Assembly: GCA_964496725.1 (NCBI GenBank)
Contig: CAZCAS010000004.1
Location: 1 to 33,024 of the forward strand
Reading direction: 5' to 3'
Length of the DNA: 33,024 nt
From: JAZGHN01 sp964496725
Lineage (GTDB): Bacteria; Chloroflexota; Dehalococcoidia; Dehalococcoidales; E44-bin46
In this document: piece after piece, positions 21,899 to 29,099 of the stretch
How positions within the stretch are numbered: position 1 is the first letter of the stretch
Layout of the letters: each line of letters begins with the position of its first letter
Notes under the pieces: generated by a model
The model's database searches: none
Told to the model about the DNA's origin: nothing
What the model saw: the letters and a program-made list of their open reading frames with translations, nothing else
Made by a program: the position numbers and the translations under genes

Positions 21899-23110
21899 AT
21901 GGATTTCAGTTACGTATGCTATACCGAGGATAAGAAAATAGTAGAAGGCACAATATCTGCTTCGAGTGAGAAAGTTGCGGAGCAGATTCTAGCTCGCAGT
22001 GGCTGTCGGGTTTTAAACCTGAAACGAGTGGTTTCTTTTTTGCCTAGCTGGGAAAAGATGTTCCCAGCTTTCTTTAAAGTAAAGCCAGAAGCGATAATCA
22101 TGTTCTCTCGGCAGTTAGCTCTGCTTCTTGAAGCTGGCACCGATATCGTCACCTCCTTGGAACTATTGCGGTCGCAGACATCGGACCGCAACCTGAAAAG
22201 GGTGCTGGGAGAGGTAGTTGCTGACCTCCGCAGTGGTAATCGGCTCTCAGAAGCTTTAGGCAAGCACTCACACAGCTTCCCTTCGATTTACTGTCGGGCA
22301 CTGAGTGTAGGCGAGCGAACTGGAGGCCTTGAGACGGTACTCAGACAGATGGCTGATTATATGGAGAAGGAAATCAAAGCGATAAAAAGCATGAAGGGTG
22401 CTTTAAGATATCCAATTATCGTTATTGTTGTGGCTATTGTAGTAGTAGGTCTGATGGTTTCCTTTGTTTTGCCCGCTTTTAGCAGTCTTTACGCCTCTCT
22501 TGGGATTGAACTGCCGGGTACTACTAGGACGCTCATGGCTATTGTTGGTTGGCTTGGTACGTATAAGCTTTATGTTATCGGGGGGGCACTTTCCATCGCT
22601 GGCGGCATCTTTCTATATCTTAAGACACCGGCGGGAAGGCTTCGGTGGGATAGCATGATTCTTAAAATACCATTATTGGGGAGAGTTAGACATCTTGGTG
22701 AACTGGCTCATTGTTGCCGAAGCATGGCGTTATTATTTCGGGCTGGTTTACCTTTGCCTGAGGTCATGACCTTGGTTGTTGAGAGTTGTGAGAATAGGGT
22801 AGTAAAGCAGGTGTTTACTGAGGTTCGGCAGGATATGATTAAGGGTGAGGGGTTATCCCGCCCAATGGCCAAGAGCCAGCTTTTTTTGCCATTGATGGTC
22901 CAGATGGTTGCGGTGGGTGAAGAAACCGGTAATCTTGATGTTACCCTGATGGCTGTAGCCCAGAACTTTGAGACTGAGGCTGAAGACAAGATGCAAGCCT
23001 TTGTCGCGCTTATTCAACCAGCTATAACCGGGATTATAGGTTTCATAGTTGCTTTTATTGCTCTATCCTTAATCTCAGCCATGTATTCTGTCTATGGGCA
23101 GCTTGGCTGA
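21899..23110 (+). CDS. pilC: Type IV pilus inner-membrane platform protein PilC (GspF family)
   Basis: PilC is the membrane platform that couples PilB/PilT to pilin insertion. The 403-residue protein has an N-terminal cytoplasmic segment (DFSYVCYTEDKKIVEGTI) and two GspF domains. The first starts at MFSRQLALLLEAGTDIVTSL and the second at AHCCRSMALLFRAGLPLPEV. Each contains the G-E-x-T-G motif (VGERTGGLE and VGEETGNLD). Three membrane spans lie near residues 165-190, 220-240 and 375-395. It begins four bases after pilB. Confidence 0.95.
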   Translation: MDFSYVCYTEDKKIVEGTISASSEKVAEQILARSGCRVLNLKRVVSFLPSWEKMFPAFFKVKPEAIIMFSRQLALLLEAGTDIVTSLELLRSQTSDRNLKRVLGEVVADLRSGNRLSEALGKHSHSFPSIYCRALSVGERTGGLETVLRQMADYMEKEIKAIKSMKGALRYPIIVIVVAIVVVGLMVSFVLPAFSSLYASLGIELPGTTRTLMAIVGWLGTYKLYVIGGALSIAGGIFLYLKTPAGRLRWDSMILKIPLLGRVRHLGELAHCCRSMALLFRAGLPLPEVMTLVVESCENRVVKQVFTEVRQDMIKGEGLSRPMAKSQLFLPLMVQMVAVGEETGNLDVTLMAVAQNFETEAEDKMQAFVALIQPAITGIIGFIVAFIALSLISAMYSVYGQLG

Positions 23111-23162
23111 TTTACATGGGCTGGAAGCACGGGGTTATGTGTATCCTAAGGAGATGAGACGA

Positions 23163-23597
23163 GTGCCTGGACAAAGAAAAATTGTAGTGGCACTTTTCAG
23201 GATTGCTAAAAAGCTGAAGGGCAGCGAGGCCGGCGTAACCCTTATCGAAACACTGGTGGCTCTGGCTGTCCTCGCTTCTATCGCCGTTGTCTTTCTCAGT
23301 GGCTTGGCTACTGCTGCCAGGGCTACCCTTATTGTTGATGAGAGAGCCACCGCCGAAAGCATAGCCCGAAGTGCGGTGGAAGATGTTAAGAACCAGAGTT
23401 ACATCGATTATGGGGAGCATGAGACGATAACAGCCCAAGATGCCTATAGTATAGAGCTTACTGCTACACCTATTGATCCGGATACAGGATTGCCTTTGGC
23501 TGCTGGAGAAGACCTGGGCATTCAGAAGATAACGGTTGCGGTCAGTCATGGTGACAAATCGGTGCTCACGGTTGAGGACTATAAGGTGAACAGATGA
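23163..23597 (+). CDS. Prepilin-like minor pilin, PilV type
   Basis: This is a type IV minor pilin precursor of about 144 residues. The prepilin peptidase site is SEAG/VTLIETLVALAVLA, with Glu at +5 and a hydrophobic helix. The leader is long (about 24 residues) and basic (KKLKGSEAG). The GTG at 23163 is preferred because AAGGAG lies nine bases upstream; an ATG at 23154 touches that site, and an ATG at 23094 would overlap pilC. The rest is a beta-rich globular domain without recognisable motifs. The end overlaps the next prepilin gene by four bases. PilV/PulI-like minor pilins prime pilus assembly. Confidence 0.8.
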   Translation: MPGQRKIVVALFRIAKKLKGSEAGVTLIETLVALAVLASIAVVFLSGLATAARATLIVDERATAESIARSAVEDVKNQSYIDYGEHETITAQDAYSIELTATPIDPDTGLPLAAGEDLGIQKITVAVSHGDKSVLTVEDYKVNR

Positions 23598-24130
23598 AGC
23601 TAAGCGAGAGGGGTTTCACTCTGGTTGAACTGCTGGTGTCGGTTGCTATCATGTCTCTAATCACGCTTGGTGCCACCATGTCCACATTTCAGATAATTAA
23701 TGTTACCCGGCAGAGCAATGACCGTGTAGTTGCTGTTCGGCAGGTTCAGAACGCTGGCTATTGGATTAGCCGTGATACCCAGATGGCGGAGGCTGTAGTT
23801 GTTGACGATGACCCGGAGACCCCGGAATTTCTGACTCTCAACTGGACTAAGTGGGATTACGATAAGAAGGAAAACTCGGAATATCATGAGGTTACCTATT
23901 CTTTCCAGGACTCGCCCGGTGGAGTCGGGAAGCTGCTGTGGCGAGAGCAATCAGTGAAGGTTGGCGATGGGGAACCGGAAATCCAGGAGAATCTTGTCGC
24001 TGAATATATTGATTATGACAATACTTATGCTACTTACGACGCTCCCGTGCTAACTGTGCAAATAAGCACCTCTGTCGGAGAGGCTACTGAGACCAGGGAG
24101 TATCAGGTTAAGCACCGCCCGGACTTTTAA
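23594..24130 (+). CDS. Prepilin-like minor pilin, PulJ/PilW type
   Basis: This 178-residue prepilin has a short leader MKLSERG, then FTLVELLVSVAIMSLITLGA, with cleavage after G7 and Glu at +5. The downstream sequence QSNDRVVAVRQVQNAGYWIS RD resembles the helical region of PulJ/PilW proteins. The ATG overlaps the PilV-like stop codon, so they are coupled. It is probably a tip pseudopilin that forms an initiation complex with the neighbouring minor pilins. Confidence 0.85.
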   Translation: MKLSERGFTLVELLVSVAIMSLITLGATMSTFQIINVTRQSNDRVVAVRQVQNAGYWISRDTQMAEAVVVDDDPETPEFLTLNWTKWDYDKKENSEYHEVTYSFQDSPGGVGKLLWREQSVKVGDGEPEIQENLVAEYIDYDNTYATYDAPVLTVQISTSVGEATETREYQVKHRPDF

Positions 24131-24143
24131 TTAACAGGATAAA

Positions 24144-25013
24144 GTGGTGAGAAGGTTTTGGCAGCAGATAATAAAGGATGAAAAGGGGCAGGCTCTGCCC
24201 ATAGTTTTAGTTGTTCTGGTTATAGGTGGGCTGATGATTGCTCCTGCCCTTAATCTTGTCTCCACCAGCCTAAATGCTGGTAAGGTTGTTGAGGAGAATG
24301 TGGAAGGGGCTTATGCCGCTGAGGCTGGCGTGGAGGATGTCCTGTGGCAGCTAATAAAGGACCCGCCCGCTTCTTACCCTTATTCCTACCCGCTGCCTAA
24401 AGATGTAAATCAGATGGAAGTAGCAGTGGGAACCGAGGACAAGGGAGCTTATACTCTATATTATGGGGAATTAATAGAAGCCAAGCAGCACTATGATTGG
24501 CTTGGGGTGGAGATGGTTGGGGAGGAGGAGGCTGGGGCTTATAAATGTACTATTACGGCTACTTGGAGTGCCACACCAGGGAGCCCATCTATCAAGTTAA
24601 CAGAGATAGGGATGAAGCTTCCAGCGGGCTATGAGTATGTAGAGGAATCAGCTGGTGACTTTGGGGAGAATCTTTCCACTGATGAGCCTGATATTGCTCA
24701 GGATTGGGATGGTGCCTATATGGTTAGCTGGGAAATGGGGTCGCCTCGCCCAGAGGTTTCAGAAGCGAGTCCAGTTCAAACACAGACCTTCTATATCTCT
24801 GGCGAGGGAGAGCTGGAAGGCGATTATGCCTGTATGGAAGCACAAAGCAGTGATATTGGGCAAATAGGTGAATTCGCGGGCACATTCTATAGCATTACCA
24901 GTAGAGCTTATGACAGCAGCGGGGCAGTTGCGGCTAAAATAGTGGCTGATGTGCTAGTGGATGCAACAGATGGTAAGATATATACTGTTCGTTGGGAAGT
25001 AACTCCGCAATAA
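24144..25013 (+). CDS. PilX-like minor pilin / pilus assembly protein
   Basis: This 289-residue protein has a class of N-terminus seen in PilX-like minor pilins. A basic leader ends in DEKG, followed by QALPIVLVVLVIGGLMIAPA and then AYAAEAGVEDVLWQLIKDP. Glu at +5 of the mature protein is absent, as in several PilX homologues, which usually bypass it at the pilus tip. The remaining 220 residues are acidic and probably a beta-rich surface domain, with no catalytic motif seen. The start is one of two adjacent GTG codons (24144 or 24147). It lies between the PulJ-like and pilO genes. Confidence 0.75.
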   Translation: MVRRFWQQIIKDEKGQALPIVLVVLVIGGLMIAPALNLVSTSLNAGKVVEENVEGAYAAEAGVEDVLWQLIKDPPASYPYSYPLPKDVNQMEVAVGTEDKGAYTLYYGELIEAKQHYDWLGVEMVGEEEAGAYKCTITATWSATPGSPSIKLTEIGMKLPAGYEYVEESAGDFGENLSTDEPDIAQDWDGAYMVSWEMGSPRPEVSEASPVQTQTFYISGEGELEGDYACMEAQSSDIGQIGEFAGTFYSITSRAYDSSGAVAAKIVADVLVDATDGKIYTVRWEVTPQ

Positions 25014-25023
25014 GGCAGGTTAA

Positions 25024-25590
25024 GTGAAGAAATTAAGCAGAAGAGCCTTGATATTTCTGGTTGTTGGCATCCTCGTCGTTTTCGGGGCTAGCCTGGGCAC
25101 GCTTTATACTCAGGATACTGAGGCGCAAAGCCAGCTGAGCCAGGAGCTGGATGCAGTTCAGATGAGGTTAAAAAAACTTTCGCCTGAAGAGTTTTCTTTC
25201 CAGCGGAGGGAGCTTGAATGGCGCGTTGCTCAGATTGAGGTACAGGTTGATTCTGCCAAAGAACGCCTTCGCCGGTCGGTCGATAACATTGAAGCCACTG
25301 AGACCTTGCTTCAGGTCGCTGCGAATAATGGTGTGGGGGTAGTTAGTATTAGCTCGCCGGGCTTGAGCAGTGAGAGCTTAGGTGCTGGTACCTATTCTGT
25401 TTTGTTGCTTACGGTGGTGGTTCAGGGAAGTGTGCCCAACCTGGTCAATTTTGTCGCTGAGGTGGGGAGGCAATTCTCCACCAGTATGGTTGACTCGGCA
25501 GAGATAACCGTTCCGGCAGTTATGGGGGGAGGGTCTTCGCCGCCAACGGCTACTGTTGACCTGCGTGTCTATAGTTATCAGGGTGATTAA
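25024..25590 (+). CDS. pilO: Type IV pilus alignment protein PilO-like
   Basis: The 188-residue protein has the PilO layout: a short cytoplasmic tail (KKLSRRA), one span (LIFLVVGILVVFGASLGTLY), and a coiled coil of about 75 residues. A compact alpha/beta domain follows, containing GTYSVLLLTVVVQGSVPNLV, a typical PilO strand-loop. PilO pairs with PilN on the outer face of the membrane. It starts with GTG 10 bases after the PilX-like stop. Here it precedes pilM/N, whereas the usual order is M-N-O. Confidence 0.75.
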   Translation: MKKLSRRALIFLVVGILVVFGASLGTLYTQDTEAQSQLSQELDAVQMRLKKLSPEEFSFQRRELEWRVAQIEVQVDSAKERLRRSVDNIEATETLLQVAANNGVGVVSISSPGLSSESLGAGTYSVLLLTVVVQGSVPNLVNFVAEVGRQFSTSMVDSAEITVPAVMGGGSSPPTATVDLRVYSYQGD

Positions 25591-25592
25591 AT

Positions 25593-27056
25593 ATGGCTAA
25601 GAAGGTTGTTACTTTATATGTTGACGATACTAGCCTTAGGCTGCTGGTAGCCCAGGGCGGTCGGGTTAAAAAGTGTGCCATCCTCCCGTTGGAGCCTGGT
25701 TTAGTTGAGGATGGCGTTGTTGTTGATGAGGCGAAGGTGGCCACCCTGATTAGAGGGTTCTTCAAAGCCCAGCGGGTGGGGGCAGGTAATATCGTTGCTG
25801 GTTTAAGTGGGCTTCATTGCCTGTCTCAGATGATTACCTTGCCTCATTTGCCTGAAGCCATGATGACTGAGGCGATAGAACGGGAGGCAGAGAGAGTGCT
25901 GCCTGTACCGATTGAGGAGCTTTATCTCTCATGGCAGATTCTTCCTGCCCCCGGGGAAGAGGTATCGATTTTCTTGGTCGCTTTGCCTCGCAAGGCAGCT
26001 GATGCCCTGATTAAGACGCTGCATCGGGCGGGTGTTAAGCCATATCTTATGGACTTGGCTCCTTTAGCCTTGGCTAGGGTGGTGGATGCGGACACCGCTG
26101 TAGCAGTTAACGTGCGGTCGGATGAAGTTGACATTGTGATTTTGGCGGAGGGGATTCCCCAGTTCATCCGTAGCCTGTCCCTTCCCGGTAAAGCCCGGTC
26201 TCCGGCGGAGAGGTTATCAGCCATAAAAGGGGAGCTTGAGCGCACCATTAAATTCTATAACTCAAGCCATGTCGATAAGCCTTTTGAACCCGGTGTGCCT
26301 GTTTTTGTCTCCGGAGAGCCGTTGGAGACAGCGGAAGCCTGTCAATCTCTGGCTGACAGCCTGAAGTATTCGGTTTCGCCTTTACCATTACCGATGCAGT
26401 GCGCTGAGGACATTGTTGCCAGCCAGTATCTGGTCAATATCGGGCTGGCACTCAGAGAGACTTTGCCGGGGGAATGGACTAGTCCTCTGGTGGTGAGCTT
26501 GAATGCTCTGCCCGAGGCATACCGTCCTAAAGCTCTTACTCTGGGCAGAATTCTTCTCCCCCTTGGCATGGTGGTGGGTATCGGGGCGATTATCTTCTTG
26601 TGGATGCTTGCGCAGGGTGCTACTGCCGATAGATATAGTCTGCAGGAGCAGGTAGACTTAAACAACAGTCTCCTGGAGATGAGAATGCAGAAGTGGCAGG
26701 AGCAAAATAATGCGGTTGTGGAGCTCCAGGGGCAGGTCGAAGAGTTAAGGAAAACCAGTGATGATTTAAATGCTGCGCTTGATAGGTTGAGGAGCCAGCA
26801 GGAGATGATTAATGGTGATTTGACGGCGGCAATATCTGCCACTAACAATCCGGGCAATGTGAGTCTGGGCAGCATTGTGCATACCAGTAGCGGGCTGACT
26901 ATAAGTGGCATCTCTACCACTAATACGGCGATATTGGACTATGCTAAAGCCCTGCAAGACACCGGCAGGTTTTCCGAGGTCACTATCTCGAACCTTGAAA
27001 GCACCGAGGGTGGGGTAAGCTTTAGTCTGCAACTCAATGTCGGGGGGTATGAGTAA
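25593..27056 (+). CDS. PilM-PilN fusion protein of the type IV pilus alignment complex
   Basis: This 487-residue protein joins two subunits that are normally separate. Residues 1 to about 290 are PilM-like: an actin/FtsA-type ATP-binding fold, with KVVTLYVDDTSLRLLV and MITLPHLPEAMMTEAIEREA, which matches the PilM phosphate and PilB-facing regions. Residues 300-487 are PilN-like. A juxtamembrane SLNALPEAYRP resembles the PilN cytoplasmic peptide that binds PilM. A span at about 317-339, a coiled coil at 345-405 and a ferredoxin-like end follow. The frame is continuous with no sign of a frameshift. It overlaps pilT by one base and lies two bases after pilO. Confidence 0.82.
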   Translation: MAKKVVTLYVDDTSLRLLVAQGGRVKKCAILPLEPGLVEDGVVVDEAKVATLIRGFFKAQRVGAGNIVAGLSGLHCLSQMITLPHLPEAMMTEAIEREAERVLPVPIEELYLSWQILPAPGEEVSIFLVALPRKAADALIKTLHRAGVKPYLMDLAPLALARVVDADTAVAVNVRSDEVDIVILAEGIPQFIRSLSLPGKARSPAERLSAIKGELERTIKFYNSSHVDKPFEPGVPVFVSGEPLETAEACQSLADSLKYSVSPLPLPMQCAEDIVASQYLVNIGLALRETLPGEWTSPLVVSLNALPEAYRPKALTLGRILLPLGMVVGIGAIIFLWMLAQGATADRYSLQEQVDLNNSLLEMRMQKWQEQNNAVVELQGQVEELRKTSDDLNAALDRLRSQQEMINGDLTAAISATNNPGNVSLGSIVHTSSGLTISGISTTNTAILDYAKALQDTGRFSEVTISNLESTEGGVSFSLQLNVGGYE

Positions 27057-28126
27057 TGGATATTTTTGCTCTGCTTAGTCTGGCGAAGGAGAAGGGTGCC
27101 TCTGACTTGCATCTGGTAGCCTATGCTCCGCCTATGTTACGCGTTAATGGCTCTCTTGAGCCGGTGGCGGATGTGCCGCAATTGACGCCTGATGACATAG
27201 ACCAGGCATTTACTCAGATAACTACACCTGAAGAACAGGAAAGCTTCGCTCGCCAGCTGGAGCTGGATTTCGGCTATACCCTGGATGATAACAGTCGGGT
27301 GCGGTGCAACGCGGCCAGACAGCGCGGGGCTATCAGTCTTGCCATTCGGTTGTTGCCGCTAAAGATTCCGACGATAGATGAGCTGGGGTTGCCTGAGGTC
27401 TGCAAAGAGTTGATTCTCAGGCCCAGAGGGTTGGTGGTGATTGGTGGGCCTACCGGCAGTGGTAAATCTACCACGCTGGCGGCTATGCTCCAGCATTTGA
27501 ATACCACTGAATCCCGCCATATAGTCACTATTGAAGACCCGATAGAGTATGTCCATTCCAGCATAAAGTGTGCTATAACCCAGCGTGAGCTGGGTGAGGA
27601 TACCCTGTCATTCGCTGAGGCGCTGAAGCATGTGCTCAGGCAGGACCCGGATGTAATTCTGGTTGGTGAGATGAGGGACCCTGAAACGGCGGCGGCGGTG
27701 CTTACCGTGGCTGAGACCGGTCATCTGGTATTGACTACCGGTCATGCCCCAAGTGCCACCCAGGCTATGGAGCGCATAATAGACCTGTTCCCCCCCCATG
27801 AGCGCCATCTGGTTCAGGGGCGACTTGCCTCTTTGCTTCTCGGCGTTCTGTGTCAGACGCTTATCCCCAGGGCTGATGGCTCGGGGAGAGTGGCTGCGGT
27901 GGAGGTCATGATGGCTAACTCGGCGGTGAGGAACCTCATCAGGGAGGGCAAGATTTATCAGCTCCCCAATGTTATTCGTACCCATACTCAGGAAGGGATG
28001 GCGCTGCTTGACCAGATACTGGTCAGGCTTTATCGTCAGAAGATAATCAGCCGCGAACATATGCTTGCCTTCTGCAATAACCCTGATGAAGTGGAGAAGC
28101 TGGTTAGCGGCGTCGGGTTAGGGTAA
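27056..28126 (+). CDS. pilT: Type IV pilus retraction ATPase PilT
   Basis: PilT depolymerises pili and drives twitching, surface sensing or DNA uptake. The 356-residue protein has the PilT opening KEKGASDLHLVAYAPPMLRV and the Walker A motif GGPTGSGKSTTLAAML. The Asp box is EDPIEYVH and Walker B is QDPDVILVGEMRDPETA. The PilT-specific C-terminal motif AVRNLIREGKIYQLPN corresponds to the AIRNLIRE retraction motif. The His box reads TGHAPSATQAMERIID, whereas the common form is LHTNSA-x-x-T-I-x-R-I-I-D. The ATG overlaps the preceding stop as TAATG. Confidence 0.94.
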   Translation: MDIFALLSLAKEKGASDLHLVAYAPPMLRVNGSLEPVADVPQLTPDDIDQAFTQITTPEEQESFARQLELDFGYTLDDNSRVRCNAARQRGAISLAIRLLPLKIPTIDELGLPEVCKELILRPRGLVVIGGPTGSGKSTTLAAMLQHLNTTESRHIVTIEDPIEYVHSSIKCAITQRELGEDTLSFAEALKHVLRQDPDVILVGEMRDPETAAAVLTVAETGHLVLTTGHAPSATQAMERIIDLFPPHERHLVQGRLASLLLGVLCQTLIPRADGSGRVAAVEVMMANSAVRNLIREGKIYQLPNVIRTHTQEGMALLDQILVRLYRQKIISREHMLAFCNNPDEVEKLVSGVGLG

Positions 28127-28194
28127 AACCCCCCTGTAATCTGTATCTTCCCTTATCAGTCGCCCTTCGCCTATCCGTTATAAATGAAAAACTC

Positions 28195-28225
28195 ATCGGG
28201 GAAGTCAGCATTTAACTTCACCGAT
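28195..28225. repeat. Imperfect hairpin after pilT
   Basis: ATCGGGGAAG (28195-28204) and CTTCACCGAT (28216-28225) pair with one mismatch around an 11-base loop. The following bases are T-rich but not a clean U-tract. It may help end the pil transcript. Its right arm lies in the 55-base duplicated flank of the assembly gap. Confidence 0.35.
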
Positions 28226-28272
28226 AAGCCTTTCAGATTTGTTTTCGTTTCTGATTACGATTTTAAGCTGCT
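28218..28272 (+). repeat. 55-bp direct repeat, copy left of the N gap
   Basis: These 55 bases are identical to 28373-28427 and run directly into the N run. The most likely explanation is a contig end overlapping the next contig by one k-mer, rather than a biological repeat. Confidence 0.9.
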
Positions 28273-28372
28273 NNNNNNNNNNNNNNNNNNNNNNNNNNNN
28301 NNNNNNNNNNNNNNNNNNNNNNNNNNNNNNNNNNNNNNNNNNNNNNNNNNNNNNNNNNNNNNNNNNNNNNNN
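28273..28372. other. Assembly gap (100 N)
   Basis: Exactly 100 unknown bases, the conventional placeholder for a gap of unknown size. Both sides carry the same 55 bases. No gene appears to cross it; pilT ends before it and the pilin gene ends after it. Confidence 0.97.
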
Positions 28373-28427
28373 TCACCGATAAGCCTTTCAGATTTGTTTT
28401 CGTTTCTGATTACGATTTTAAGCTGCT
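28373..28427 (+). repeat. 55-bp direct repeat, copy right of the N gap
   Basis: Second copy of the 55 bases at 28218-28272, beginning at the first base after the N run. It ends 23 bases before the pilin stop codon. Confidence 0.9.
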
Positions 28428-28450
28428 AGCCTGTTAGGTACTCGCCGGGG

Positions 28451-28891
28451 TCATTCCGACCAGCCTGAGTACTCGGCATAGGTAAGGTCCTTCCATTTTC
28501 CGGTCGCTTCCGCGGTAGCGCTCTTTATGTGACCGTCTGTGCCGAGGTAGTAGGTTGCCTGCAGGTTGCCGCTAAAGTAGTCCTCTATGGTGAGTGCTGT
28601 GGTGCCGTCAGCTGCTTTGACGGTGGAGTCACGGTTGGGGCCGACCGTCCCGTTATCAGTCAGGCTGGCTGTGTTGGTGTCTGCCATAGCGGACATGACC
28701 GCTGTGCTGACATTGTGAGCCTCGGTATTGGCTGCCTCGACTGTGCCCCTGCCCATGAATTTGCCGACATTAGGGACGACCACGGCGGCGATGACGCCGA
28801 TGATGGCAATCACCACCAGAAGCTCGACCAGGGTAAATCCCTTCTCCCCGTAACGGAACTGCTTCGTGAATCTCCTCATTAGCCTTTTCAT
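28451..28891 (-). CDS. Type IV pilin, probable major subunit
   Basis: This 146-residue prepilin has an 18-residue basic leader ending GEKG, then FTLVELLVVIAIIGVIAAVV with Glu at +5, the classic type IVa/pseudopilin signature. The mature C-terminal domain of about 90 residues is small and contains no cysteines, so there is no disulphide D-loop. It is the best conserved pilin of the cluster and stands alone on the opposite strand, which suggests separate, stronger expression as the major pilin. AGGAGG lies nine bases before the ATG. It faces pilT across the assembly gap and is divergent from the peptidase gene. Confidence 0.92.
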   Translation of the reverse strand: MKRLMRRFTKQFRYGEKGFTLVELLVVIAIIGVIAAVVVPNVGKFMGRGTVEAANTEAHNVSTAVMSAMADTNTASLTDNGTVGPNRDSTVKAADGTTALTIEDYFSGNLQATYYLGTDGHIKSATAEATGKWKDLTYAEYSGWSE

Positions 28892-28981
28892 TTCCCGTTG
28901 CCTCCTCTGAGTATTTAAATGTTTTGCCTGTGAATAATTAGATTTGCTTATAGTATCCCGTAGCTTCTGGCGGCGGTAAAT

Positions 28982-29027
28982 AGCCTATTAGTCACCTTTT
29001 GGGTGAGAAGATAGTCCTAAATAGGCT
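28982..29027. repeat. Nested inverted repeat between pilin and prepilin peptidase genes
   Basis: AGCCTATT (28982-28989) and AATAGGCT (29020-29027) form an outer stem that encloses an inner hairpin, TCACC-TTTTG-GGTGA (28992-29006). It lies in the divergent intergenic region, 90 bases upstream of the pilin start. It could be an operator or a structured pilin leader. No clear pilin promoter was found. Confidence 0.45.
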
Positions 29028-29062
29028 GATTTCGAACCTTGAAACCCCTGATTCTCCTCAAT

Positions 29063-29091
29063 TTGACTGTCTTCTGAAAAGCAGGCATACT
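29063..29091 (+). promoter_or_regulatory. Promoter for the prepilin peptidase gene
   Basis: TTGACT (29063-29068) and CATACT (29086-29091) are 17 bases apart. The predicted transcription start is near 29098, only about two bases before the ATG at 29100, and no Shine-Dalgarno sequence is present. Together these point to a leaderless mRNA. Confidence 0.5.
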
Positions 29092-29099
29092 GTAACATT

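Noticed and set aside
23094..23162. Longer N-terminus for the PilV-like prepilin from the ATG at 23094
   Set aside because: It would overlap pilC by 17 bases and add 23 residues before an already long prepilin leader; the GTG at 23163 has a well-spaced ribosome site.
28218..28427. CRISPR-like or insertion-sequence repeat
   Set aside because: There are only two copies, they directly flank an N run, and the length suits a k-mer overlap; no spacers, transposase or terminal inverted repeats are seen.
28184..28429. Open frame running across the N gap
   Set aside because: It depends on unknown bases and on the two identical 55-mers; it has no supporting motif.
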